This document shows, piece after piece, positions 56,966 to 64,000 of a stretch of 64,000 nucleotides of DNA. The notes under the pieces were generated by a model. The model saw nothing but the letters and a program-made list of their open reading frames with translations, was not told where the DNA came from and searched no databases. This DNA comes from Hymenobacter norwichensis DSM 15439 (GTDB lineage Bacteria > Bacteroidota > Bacteroidia > Cytophagales > Hymenobacteraceae): positions 496,001 to 560,000 of the forward strand of contig NZ_ATVL01000006.1 in assembly GCF_000420705.1 (NCBI RefSeq), given 5' to 3'. Position 1 is the stretch's first letter, and each line of letters begins with the position of its first letter. The position numbers were made by a program, and so were the translations under genes.

Positions 56966-57475
56966 ATGCTCCCCACCGATTCACTCGATACGCCAGCCGC
57001 CGCGGCTTTCCGGCGCACCATCTCCAACCCGCTGAAGCTACGGCTGTTCATGTTACGCAGCTTACCCATGGCGTATCTGGCGGGGCTGCGGCTGCGGGAA
57101 GTGACGCCCGAGCGGGCGGTGATTACGGTGCAGTTCAAGTACCTCACCAAGAACCCATTCCGCAGCATCTACTTTGCGTGCTTGAGCATGGCCGCCGAAA
57201 TGGCCAGCGGCCTGCTCGCTATGATGCACACCCAGGGTGCCGGCCGCGTCTCGATGCTGGTAGTGGGTTTGGAAGCTGATTTCACCAAGAAAGCCGTCGG
57301 CCTGATTGCCTTCACTTCCGAAGACGGCCTCCGCATTGCCCAAGCCATAGCTGACAGCCGCACCACCGGCGAAGGCCGCACCGTAGTCTGCACCAGCACC
57401 GGCATCGACCAGGCCGGCGACGTGGTAGCTACCTTCCGGATTACCTGGTCGTTTCGGGCCAAATCGAAGATTTAA
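56966..57475 (+). CDS. DUF4442 hotdog-fold protein
   Basis: This 169-residue protein has the pattern of the DUF4442 thioesterase-like family: a helix at the start (FRRTISNPLKLRLFMLRSLPMAYLAGLRL), a strand block ERAVITVQFKYLTKNPFRSIYFACLSMAAEMASGLLAM (about 50-90) and a C-terminal strand VVCTSTGIDQAGDVVATFRITWSFRAK. Hotdog-fold members hydrolyse acyl-CoA, but no catalytic residue is certain here. It follows a terminator after the DUF3857 genes, so it may have its own promoter. Confidence 0.88.
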   Translation: MLPTDSLDTPAAAAFRRTISNPLKLRLFMLRSLPMAYLAGLRLREVTPERAVITVQFKYLTKNPFRSIYFACLSMAAEMASGLLAMMHTQGAGRVSMLVVGLEADFTKKAVGLIAFTSEDGLRIAQAIADSRTTGEGRTVVCTSTGIDQAGDVVATFRITWSFRAKSKI

Positions 57476-57496
57476 TAAACACTATGATGGCAGTAT

Positions 57497-58165
57497 ATGT
57501 CCACTGGACAGCGAATGATAATTAGGCTATGGCTGCTGAGTATTGGAGCTATGGGAACTACTCTATTTACGCCTCTTGAATTCTCACCGCTTCCATTAGA
57601 AAATATACCCCGTTGGGGATTTTGGGGGCTGGCGTTCCCTGCTTGCCGAATGCTAGGTGTACACATAGGTGTACTGCCTAAGTTGTGGCGCGCAGTGCCT
57701 TGGGTGCTTTGGGCGCCGCTGTTAGTGGTTCAGGCTCTTTGGATGCTTTTGTCAGTTCCAGAAACGCTTTCCGGGCCATGGTCTAAAGCGTTTGAACCAA
57801 TGGCAGGCTTATTTGCCCGCCAAGAAAAATGGGTCACCATACGAGTCTTGTTTCGAAGAGGATGGCAGGTTGTAGCAGTGCAACAGATAGCGCCTATGAG
57901 TTTCTACCCGCGTTGTCATCGAACAGCAATGATAACCCCCTTACTGCCTGGTTTGCAGTGGGCCACTCGATTAGAGCATCGCAAAAACGAGGATTGTGTG
58001 CTTGGCGCTTCTTGGCAGATAGTTGCACCACAAGAGCTAATTGTCTCTAAACGCTATCCATTCGAGCTCGAAAAAGCAGTACAGCTAAGTTGCGATTCGG
58101 CTTTGCTTCATGCTTTGCACACATGGCAAGTGAGGCGCCGGCAGTATCGCACAATTGAAAATTGA
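57497..58165 (+). CDS. Membrane protein of unknown function
   Basis: This 222-residue protein starts at ATG 57497, 22 bp after the DUF4442 stop. It has two or three hydrophobic segments (IIRLWLLSIGAMGTTLF; WGFWGLAFPACRMLG; VPWVLWAPLLVVQALWMLLSV) in the first half, then a soluble part with conserved-looking basic residues (EKWVTIRVLFRRGWQVVAVQQ, RRRQYRTIEN end). I recognise no family. The base composition is a little lower in GC than its neighbours. A decayed gene fragment follows on the opposite strand. Confidence 0.65.
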   Translation: MSTGQRMIIRLWLLSIGAMGTTLFTPLEFSPLPLENIPRWGFWGLAFPACRMLGVHIGVLPKLWRAVPWVLWAPLLVVQALWMLLSVPETLSGPWSKAFEPMAGLFARQEKWVTIRVLFRRGWQVVAVQQIAPMSFYPRCHRTAMITPLLPGLQWATRLEHRKNEDCVLGASWQIVAPQELIVSKRYPFELEKAVQLSCDSALLHALHTWQVRRRQYRTIEN

Positions 58166-58176
58166 ATGCTTGCCCG

Positions 58177-58305
58177 TAATTCTCCGTTCCCAACCACTTC
58201 TTGGCGATGACGCTTACCATGCCTTCCTCACTGAACACAATAACCTAGCAAGGATAAGGTGAAGGTTTCAATTGTAGCGAAGAGCCGAGTTGTAGCCCGC
58301 TCAGT
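58177..58305 (-). pseudogene. Decayed 3' fragment of a DAC-like gene (copy of 61893-63461)
   Basis: On the minus strand this stretch aligns base by base with the last ~130 bases of the intact DAC-like gene at 61893, roughly three positions in four identical by eye. Recognisable residues are MFSEEGMVSVIAKKWLG against VVSEDGMVNVITKERLG of the intact gene. The copy carries extra bases that break the frame upstream (for example near 58270) and lacks the expected stop. Nothing else of the gene is present, up to the convergent phosphatase gene at 58371, although weak similarity may extend to about 58360. Confidence 0.75.
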
Positions 58306-58370
58306 GTGCGAAGCCAGTTTCAGGATTAGGGCATACTTCCAGGCTTATACAGGGAATTGGGGGGGATTGA

Positions 58371-59498
58371 CTACAGTGCTACCACTCGCATTACTTGCGA
58401 GAAGTTGGTTCCTGATAGCTGCACATAGTACAAGCCTGCTGCCAGTGAATTGCGTGGTAGTGTGAATCGGTGCCAGCCAGCATCAACTACCCCCTGATGC
58501 AAAGTGGTTACCTCTTGGCCGAGGGTATTGAGCACTCGCAAGTGCACCGTTGTTGAGGTTGGTACCGAAAACTCAACTAGTGCATCGCCTTGAAGTGGGT
58601 TAGGCGAAATGGGGTAGAGGGTTGGCTCGGTGCGTAGCGGCCTATGTAGTACATAGGTGTGCACAAGTGTCTGGCGCCGCGTAAAAAATTGTAGCGATAA
58701 GCTATCTGGCGTAGCGTTGAGAAGCATAGCGCCATAGTCACCATTGTAGATAGTGTTGCTTTCAGGCTGTGGCGTCTGTCTAACCCGATAAACGCTGCGT
58801 CCGCCTAAGCCATTTACAAAATAGGGCAGGCCATCAACTGTCAGCTGCTCGTAGTGATGGTCGTGGCCGGCTAGGACCACGGAGGCCCCCCATGCACGAA
58901 ACGGCCATTGCAACGCCTGCGTGTTGCCATGATAGCCTGACGAATAAGGTGCGTGATGCAGATAAACAACTTTCCAGCGTGCTGTGGAAGTAGCAAGCCC
59001 AGCTTGCAGCCATCGGGCCTGAGTGGAAGTTGCCGTAATGCCATCCGGCTCGGCTGGGTCACTGTTGAGAGCAAAAAAGTGAACATTGCCGCGCACAAAA
59101 TCATAGTAGCGGCCGTTGCCAGGCAGCGTAAAATAGTCGCGGTAAGGCTCCCCATTTCGAGTGTAATAGTCGTGGTTGCCGAGCGAGGGAAAAAAGCGGT
59201 TGGTAGAAGCGCTAGGTCCGTAGCGCCCTTTGTACTTATAGATATAATTGTGATAATACTGGCCGATATTCTGGTCTATAGTGCTGGAATCTCCTACATC
59301 ATAGTTGTTATCACCGAGGGTTATGATGAATTCAGGGTCCCAGCTTTTTACTAGTTGGGCTACGTCGCGTTCTGCCGGACCCGCAAACCCATAGTCTCCA
59401 ATAGCTGCGAAGCGTTGCCCTATACTTAGGTGAGCCAGCAAACAGAGACAGACCACCGATGTTAGGTGCCAAAAATGTGACCGTAAAGAGGCAATCAT
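58371..59498 (-). CDS. Purple-acid-phosphatase-like metallophosphoesterase with T9SS tail
   Basis: ATG 59498 gives 375 residues starting MIASLRSHFWHLTSVVCLCLLAHLSIGQRF, a signal peptide; the upstream frame lacks one. The metallophosphoesterase motifs are IGDYG (about 33), LGDNNYD (about 62), SLGNHDYY (about 98), HHAPYSSGYHG (about 185) and AGHDHHYEQL (about 208). Its length and the GNHD-H-GHDHHYE set match the tartrate-resistant/purple acid phosphatase group. The last 80 residues (ISPNPLQGDALVEFSVP, LNTLGQEVTTLHQG, LYYVQLSGTNFSQVMRV) are a type A sorting domain, so the enzyme is secreted by type IX. Confidence 0.88.
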   Translation of the reverse strand: MIASLRSHFWHLTSVVCLCLLAHLSIGQRFAAIGDYGFAGPAERDVAQLVKSWDPEFIITLGDNNYDVGDSSTIDQNIGQYYHNYIYKYKGRYGPSASTNRFFPSLGNHDYYTRNGEPYRDYFTLPGNGRYYDFVRGNVHFFALNSDPAEPDGITATSTQARWLQAGLATSTARWKVVYLHHAPYSSGYHGNTQALQWPFRAWGASVVLAGHDHHYEQLTVDGLPYFVNGLGGRSVYRVRQTPQPESNTIYNGDYGAMLLNATPDSLSLQFFTRRQTLVHTYVLHRPLRTEPTLYPISPNPLQGDALVEFSVPTSTTVHLRVLNTLGQEVTTLHQGVVDAGWHRFTLPRNSLAAGLYYVQLSGTNFSQVMRVVAL

Positions 59499-60066
59499 TG
59501 GGATATGCTCATGAGAAGTTGAATAGATTGAAGATTTTTTAGTTGTTATAATAAAATGAAGATTTGCTGTGCGTACTTCGCACGCCTTTATCGGGTAAGT
59601 CATATTTAAAGGCTTGCGGATTTGGTGTCTAAAAATACCTATTTGAAAGTATAAAACTGATTTTGAATTGATGAAATACTCCTAGAGTATCACAAATACT
59701 GTTTGCTGATAATCTCATGTCGTATTAAAGATACAATAGTCTTGCTGCTTGATTACGGAATAGTTACAAATAAAATTGATAAATAGCTAGTTATAGGATT
59801 TGAAAAGTTAGGTGGCTAGCCTACACATTGATTATAGGGGCTAAGTGCTCCATTAATAGCAGTGCACTTTCTACTTACGACGCAGTTTTGAGAGCATTAC
59901 TATGCTATTGCTATTTGCTGCAAGTATCAAAAATACAGATTATTAGCACTGAGTAAGCTTGAGCGAAAGGTCAATTTACATTGGCTGGAAAGAGAATTAT
60001 CCTCGTGCATATTATATGAAGGCATAGTTGGTTTCGATTTAATAATTAAAAAATAAATAAGAAAAA
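59499..60066. promoter_or_regulatory. AT-rich divergent region, phosphatase / CotH
   Basis: This 568-bp region is strongly AT-rich and non-coding. It holds a palindrome ATACTC-CTA-GAGTAT at 59676-59690 and, before the CotH ATG, an A-rich ribosome-binding region (AAAAAATAAATAAGAAAAA). No gene is recognised. Confidence 0.4.
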
Positions 60067-61788
60067 ATGAATAAAAAATTTACTTCAGTTAATCTAATTC
60101 TACTAACTATTACTTTGCTCTTGTCAGCTGGATCAGCATTAGCTGGTGATACAATCAGAGTTAAACCTAATCTCTATCATGTAGATCATAAGAAAAATAT
60201 AGTTATCATTAACCAGTCTGTTAGTGAATTGATTGGCGGGGTTAATGAGCCAAAAAACCATCTAATGCTAAGTGAAGATTATGAGTTTTTAGCTCCTGTA
60301 TATTCAATAAGTGAAGCCTCTTCGTATAAAGTAGTATGTAATGATTCAGTATACACTGCTTATTTTACTAAGCTACCAATTATTCATATTAATACAAGAA
60401 AGCAGATTGTAGATACTCCAAGTGTTTACGCTACTTTCTCAATGTCGGAAAACAACCGTGCTTTCACACAATCGGCAATAGGAATAGAATTACGAGGTGC
60501 TTCGTCACAAAGCTTGCCCAAAAAGTCATACGAACTGAGCTTTTGGAATGATACATTAGGTGCTACTTCGCGTGATGTACGCTTATTGAATATGCGCAAT
60601 GATAATAAATGGAATTTGCAAGCTATGTACAATGAGCCGCTACGTATGCAAAGCAAAGTTTCGAATGAATTATGGCAGGACATTCATCAAATATATTACA
60701 AAAACTTAGAGCCAGATGCTAAGAATGGCATAGCTATGACCTATGTTGAGGTATTTATTAATGACGAGTACAAGGGGATTTACGCACTGAGCGAGCGAGT
60801 AGACCGGAAGCAGTTGAAACTCAAAAAATACGACAATCAAACGATCAAGGGGGAACTATATAAAGGCGGCGACTGGGGTGCCACTACTTTCACTGGTCTA
60901 CCGCCTTTCGATAATACAAGCTTGACATGGGGTGGCTTTGAGTACAAGCACCCAGAAGAGGAAATAGATTGGTCTAATCTGTATAATTTTGTTGATTTCG
61001 TTGAAAATAGCTCTGCCCAGGATTTTAATAATAATTACAAAAATAAGTTCAAGCTTAGTAACGCTGTTGATTATTATATTTTCTTGAACTTGTTGAGAGC
61101 ATTAGATAATACTGGAAAGAACTTATATATAGCTAAATATAAAGCGGGTGAGCCTTATTATTACGTTCCTTGGGATTTAGATGCGGTATTTGGTAATAAT
61201 TGGCAAGGCAATCAGGATAATGTTACAGTTGGTTTGCTTTCCAATGGCTTCTATGATCGACTAAATCAAGATTGTTCGCCTAATGGTTTCCGGATGGCAT
61301 TGGTGCAGCGTTGGGCTGAATTGCGTGCCACTGTTATAACCCAGAACAGTATTATGGCTAGGTTTGCGGTTAACAACAACTACCTAGTCAGTAATAATGC
61401 ATATGAGAGAGAGCATATAGCTTGGAATAGTTTTGCGTACGATGCAACACAACTTGCCTATGTTAACTCTTGGTTGAACAACAGAATAGCTTATTTGGAT
61501 GTTGCATTCAGTCAGAGTTGCATTGCTTTAAGTAACGTAAATGCAACTGCTGCAACCAAAATAGAGCTGAAAATATATCCTAATCCAACAAATGGTTATT
61601 TTATGATAGAAAATAATTTCTTCGCTCGTGAAATATGCGTACAGGATATGAGTGGTAAAGTAATTATACAACAGTCACTAAGTGGTAAAACTAGCAAAGT
61701 AGATATTAGTTCTTTGCCAAAAGGTTTATATATAACGACTGTTAAGAGTGAAAAAATATCTAAGAGAGATAAGCTGGTAATAAACTAA
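60067..61788 (+). CDS. CotH kinase-family protein with T9SS sorting domain
   Basis: This 573-residue protein starts after an A-rich leader with a signal peptide (VNLILLTITLLLSAGSALAG). CotH-type blocks are IELRGASSQSLPKKSYELSFWND (about 140-162), RLLNMRNDNKWNLQAMYNEPLRMQSK (about 178-203), YVEVFINDEYKGIYALSERVD and YYVPWDLDAVFGNNW (about residue 385, with the catalytic-type DLD). CotH proteins phosphorylate spore-coat proteins, a role not transferable here. The tail (IYPNPTNGYFMIENN, DMSGKVIIQQSLSGK, LYITTVKSEKISK) is a sorting domain. The gene is far more AT-rich than its neighbours, suggesting transfer. Confidence 0.85.
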   Translation: MNKKFTSVNLILLTITLLLSAGSALAGDTIRVKPNLYHVDHKKNIVIINQSVSELIGGVNEPKNHLMLSEDYEFLAPVYSISEASSYKVVCNDSVYTAYFTKLPIIHINTRKQIVDTPSVYATFSMSENNRAFTQSAIGIELRGASSQSLPKKSYELSFWNDTLGATSRDVRLLNMRNDNKWNLQAMYNEPLRMQSKVSNELWQDIHQIYYKNLEPDAKNGIAMTYVEVFINDEYKGIYALSERVDRKQLKLKKYDNQTIKGELYKGGDWGATTFTGLPPFDNTSLTWGGFEYKHPEEEIDWSNLYNFVDFVENSSAQDFNNNYKNKFKLSNAVDYYIFLNLLRALDNTGKNLYIAKYKAGEPYYYVPWDLDAVFGNNWQGNQDNVTVGLLSNGFYDRLNQDCSPNGFRMALVQRWAELRATVITQNSIMARFAVNNNYLVSNNAYEREHIAWNSFAYDATQLAYVNSWLNNRIAYLDVAFSQSCIALSNVNATAATKIELKIYPNPTNGYFMIENNFFAREICVQDMSGKVIIQQSLSGKTSKVDISSLPKGLYITTVKSEKISKRDKLVIN

Positions 61789-61812
61789 AACTATCTGTTC
61801 CTAAATAATTAA

Positions 61813-61859
61813 AAGCGCCGTTGCCACTGCATATTTAGTAGCAGAGAGCAGCGGCGCTT
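61813..61859. terminator. Bidirectional terminator after CotH gene
   Basis: AAGCGCCGTTGC (61813-61824) pairs with GCAGCGGCGCTT (61848-61859) with one G-T wobble; the interior adds CTGC/GCAG pairing. It sits between the convergent CotH and DAC-like genes. Confidence 0.85.
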
Positions 61860-61892
61860 CTGCAAATCATGATGTCTGATATAATAGGCAGA

Positions 61893-63461
61893 TTATTCTT
61901 CCTCCCCCAGCCGCTCCTTGGTAATAACATTCACCATGCCGTCTTCGCTAACTACAATGGCTAAGCAAGGATAGGGCGAGGTTTCCACGTAGCGGATGGC
62001 GGAATTGTAGCGCGCCCCGCGGGTGCTGGTGCCGCGCCCCGAGGCCTTGCCATCCAGAATGACGCCAATAGAGTAGCAGTAGCTTTCTGGGTCGAGGAGC
62101 ACGGCGCCATCGATGGAGGTAACCAAGCGGGTAATGAGTGGCGTGAGCGGCACGGGCTCGATGAGGGTGCATTGTAGCTTTAGGCGGTCGGCCTCGGCCA
62201 GGGCTTCGGTGGTGACTACTAGTAGCGTGCCATGCTTTTGGCGGCTGGCTTCCAGCACCACTTCCCAAAGACGCTCAATCTTAGCGGGGTCGGTGAGCTG
62301 GAAGGTGCGCTTGAGGTCTTTGCGAAACCGACTGCGGTTGACGCGCGAACGGGGCAAACTGGGCTGGCTGTAAATGGTGCGCATTAGCACTTTGCCATCG
62401 TGTTGAAACTCCCAGGCAAAGTGGTTGATGAAATTGATAACAAACAAATCCTCCCGCGTTGGGTCGTAGTCGCCAATGAGACGGCCGAGGGCGTACACGT
62501 TTTCACTGTCGGCGAGCAGGCTCACGTCGGGCGTAGTCATTTCGAGCAGCTTGCGCACGGCCCGGTAGTCGGTGAGCGGAGTGGGGCAGGTGAGAGCGAA
62601 GACTTCCTCCACGTTGGGGTGGCGGCGGCGGGCCATAATCAGCTTGCCCACGCCCTCGGCACCTTCGTAGCGCAAACTGGAAATGGTGTTGAGCGTGTTG
62701 AACAGCCGCGCCGAACCGGGCTCGGCCCCCAGCGCTTGCGCCGGCGTGTCGAGCAGGCTTTTACCTGCCGCCCGCAGAATCTCCTCGGACTCGCGGGGGC
62801 GCGTGAGCATCCCAAAGCCGGGCTCCGTCTCGCTCAAGGTTTTGGCGCACTCCTCGGCAAAACGATAAATAGCGGCCACCAGCAGCGACGGCGCCAGGGG
62901 CTTGCCATCAATGTAGTAGCGGTGCGGCCGCAACGACGGATAGGCTCGCATGGCTTTGCGGCGCATGCGCAGCAACGTCACCACGTAGTAGTCGTTGATG
63001 GGCACGGGCCAACCCGCTACGTGCTGATAGATGCTGTTTTCGTCGTGCGCATCGAGTAGCTCCTGCACGGCATTGCGGATGCCCAGGGCCTCCTGCCGGC
63101 GGCTCAGCATTTCCTGCGTCGCGCCGTCGCGGGGGGTGGCGCTGGCCAAATGGCTCAGTAGTTGCAACTCCCGGCCGCGGGCCAGTGCGTGCGTAAACCG
63201 GGCCGGGTTGAGGCCATGATTAGCCGGTTCCAGATGTACTGGCGGCGCTTCGGTGGGCACTAAGGCATCGGAAGCGGTGCACAGCGCCAGCAGCAGCACG
63301 CTAGACTCTAGGTCGTCGTCAAGCGCGTTGAAAATGCCGTCAGCAATATTCTGAGCGGCCTGCAAATACCGCATCTGGTAGGGCCAGACGTGGTAGGTAT
63401 CGGTTTCGGCAAGGGCCTGAGCCGTGACGGGCGGCGCGGAAAGCAGCGGAATGGAAAGCAT
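61893..63461 (-). CDS. DAC-like sensor-domain protein
   Basis: ATG 63461 (MLSIPLLSAPPVTAQ) gives 522 residues; a GTG at 63488 could add nine. Most of the chain is unknown. The C-terminal part (about residues 425-515) resembles the diadenylate cyclase fold: TSIDGAVLLDPESYCYSIGVILDGKASG, then RGTSTRGARYNSAIRYVETSPYPCLAIVVSEDGMVNVI. DGA is kept, but RGARYNSA stands where active cyclases have RHR-x-A, so a sensor/nucleotide-binding role (DACNV-type) is more likely than synthesis of c-di-AMP. That subfamily call is from memory of the family. A decayed 3' copy lies at 58177. Confidence 0.7.
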   Translation of the reverse strand: MLSIPLLSAPPVTAQALAETDTYHVWPYQMRYLQAAQNIADGIFNALDDDLESSVLLLALCTASDALVPTEAPPVHLEPANHGLNPARFTHALARGRELQLLSHLASATPRDGATQEMLSRRQEALGIRNAVQELLDAHDENSIYQHVAGWPVPINDYYVVTLLRMRRKAMRAYPSLRPHRYYIDGKPLAPSLLVAAIYRFAEECAKTLSETEPGFGMLTRPRESEEILRAAGKSLLDTPAQALGAEPGSARLFNTLNTISSLRYEGAEGVGKLIMARRRHPNVEEVFALTCPTPLTDYRAVRKLLEMTTPDVSLLADSENVYALGRLIGDYDPTREDLFVINFINHFAWEFQHDGKVLMRTIYSQPSLPRSRVNRSRFRKDLKRTFQLTDPAKIERLWEVVLEASRQKHGTLLVVTTEALAEADRLKLQCTLIEPVPLTPLITRLVTSIDGAVLLDPESYCYSIGVILDGKASGRGTSTRGARYNSAIRYVETSPYPCLAIVVSEDGMVNVITKERLGEEE

Positions 63462-63587
63462 AGGAAGGCGGAAAGAATTCAGCAGCACGAGTTGGCGCTC
63501 CGTGAGCGGAACGCATCAACCGGTCAGCAGCACCCTGGAAAGGAAGGCTTCAGCTGTTTTTAACGACGGACGAAACCCATAATTACT

Positions 63588-64000
63588 TTACAACTGGAAT
63601 AGAACAGGCAAAACCATTTTTTGCTTCATCGGCTGGCCCTGGTAGGTGGCCGGGGTCCATTTGGGGGCTACTTTGATGAGACGCAACGCTTCCTGGTCGA
63701 GGCCCGAGCCGAGCGGCTTCACCACTTTGGCATCGGTGAGCGAGCCGTCTTTTTGGATGATGAACTCCACTTGTACCTTGCCTTCCACCTTGCGCTGCCG
63801 GGCTAGGGCGGGGTATTGCTGGTTTTTCTGAATCCACTCGAAAAACGCTTCCGTACCACCTACCGGGCGGGCGGGTTGGTCGGGTGTCACCACGGTAGCG
63901 CCGGATTTGGCGTTGCTGGCTGGTGCTGGAGTGCCCGTGGGGGCCGTAGTAGGGGCAATAGCTGGTTCGGTGGCCGGAGCGGGACCACCGGCGCCCATCG
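63588..64000 (-). CDS. TonB-family protein, C-terminal part
   Basis: The frame runs off the right edge; the first visible Met (63998) is probably internal. The visible residues have a proline/alanine-rich linker (GGPAPATEPAIAPTTAPTGTPAPAS) and a TonB C-terminal domain: VGGTEAFFEWIQKNQQYPALARQRKVEGKVQVEFIIQKDGSLTDAKVVKPLGSGLDQEALRLIKVAPKWTPATYQGQPMKQKMVLPVLFQL. It would link the inner-membrane energy complex to outer-membrane receptors such as the one at 12282. Confidence 0.85.
   Translation of the reverse strand, partial: MGAGGPAPATEPAIAPTTAPTGTPAPASNAKSGATVVTPDQPARPVGGTEAFFEWIQKNQQYPALARQRKVEGKVQVEFIIQKDGSLTDAKVVKPLGSGLDQEALRLIKVAPKWTPATYQGQPMKQKMVLPVLFQL

Overview
The window is a piece of a Bacteroidota chromosome, most likely Hymenobacter or a close relative in the Cytophagales (inferred from the sequence alone). 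The coding DNA is moderately GC-rich and intergenic stretches are AT-rich. Four proteins (two DUF4331 proteins, a purple-acid-phosphatase-like enzyme and a CotH protein) end in Bor/Por-type C-terminal sorting domains, which are exclusive to type IX secretion. SecA has the long Bacteroidota form, there is a TonB receptor with a carboxypeptidase-like N-terminal domain, and -7 elements resemble TAnnTTTG. There are no rRNA or tRNA genes, CRISPR arrays, integrases or intact insertion sequences.

Layout. 1-4.2 kb: housekeeping genes (divIC 3' end, a small secreted protein, anmK, hscA/dnaK-like). 4.6-14.7 kb: a surface/metal-type locus with two tandem DUF4331 proteins that share a conserved 5' leader, a TPR protein, a HupE/UreJ-type membrane protein, a small Cys/His protein, a 74-residue protein and a TonB-dependent receptor. 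14.7-17.8 kb: tandem YkuD_2 L,D-transpeptidase-like proteins and an Ldh2-type dehydrogenase. 17.9-21.5 kb: the transglutaminase / alpha-E / circularly permuted ATP-grasp cassette. 21.9-27 kb: a zinc metallopeptidase, Ppx/GppA, an rRNA-methyltransferase-like protein, and DinB-dapF-GNAT. 27.2-32.2 kb: a glycosyltransferase, Glf, GH1-like and RmlD-like sugar cluster. 32.4-41.8 kb: secA, deoC, a SPOR lipoprotein, an M20 peptidase, an outer-membrane barrel, hsp20 and degP. 41.9-43.4 kb: three tandem paralogues of unknown function. 43.7-48.8 kb: an aldehyde dehydrogenase, a lipoprotein and an ECF sigma / putative anti-sigma / DUF4097-like operon. 48.9-57.5 kb: an exported PPC-domain protein, a giant MORN/TPR protein, an active plus an apparently inactive DUF3857 transglutaminase and a DUF4442 protein. 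57.5-64 kb: an unknown membrane protein, a decayed fragment of a DAC-like gene, a secreted phosphatase, an AT-rich CotH gene that looks foreign, the intact DAC-like gene and the 3' end of a TonB-family gene.

Two things recur. Convergent or tandem genes are separated by unusually long, near-perfect hairpins (up to 27 bp of perfect stem). Several unrelated genes carry short purine-poor leaders of related sequence just before the start codon. The best candidates for an under-described system are the DUF4331-HupE-TonB locus, the sugar cluster, and the DAC-like gene with its decayed copy.
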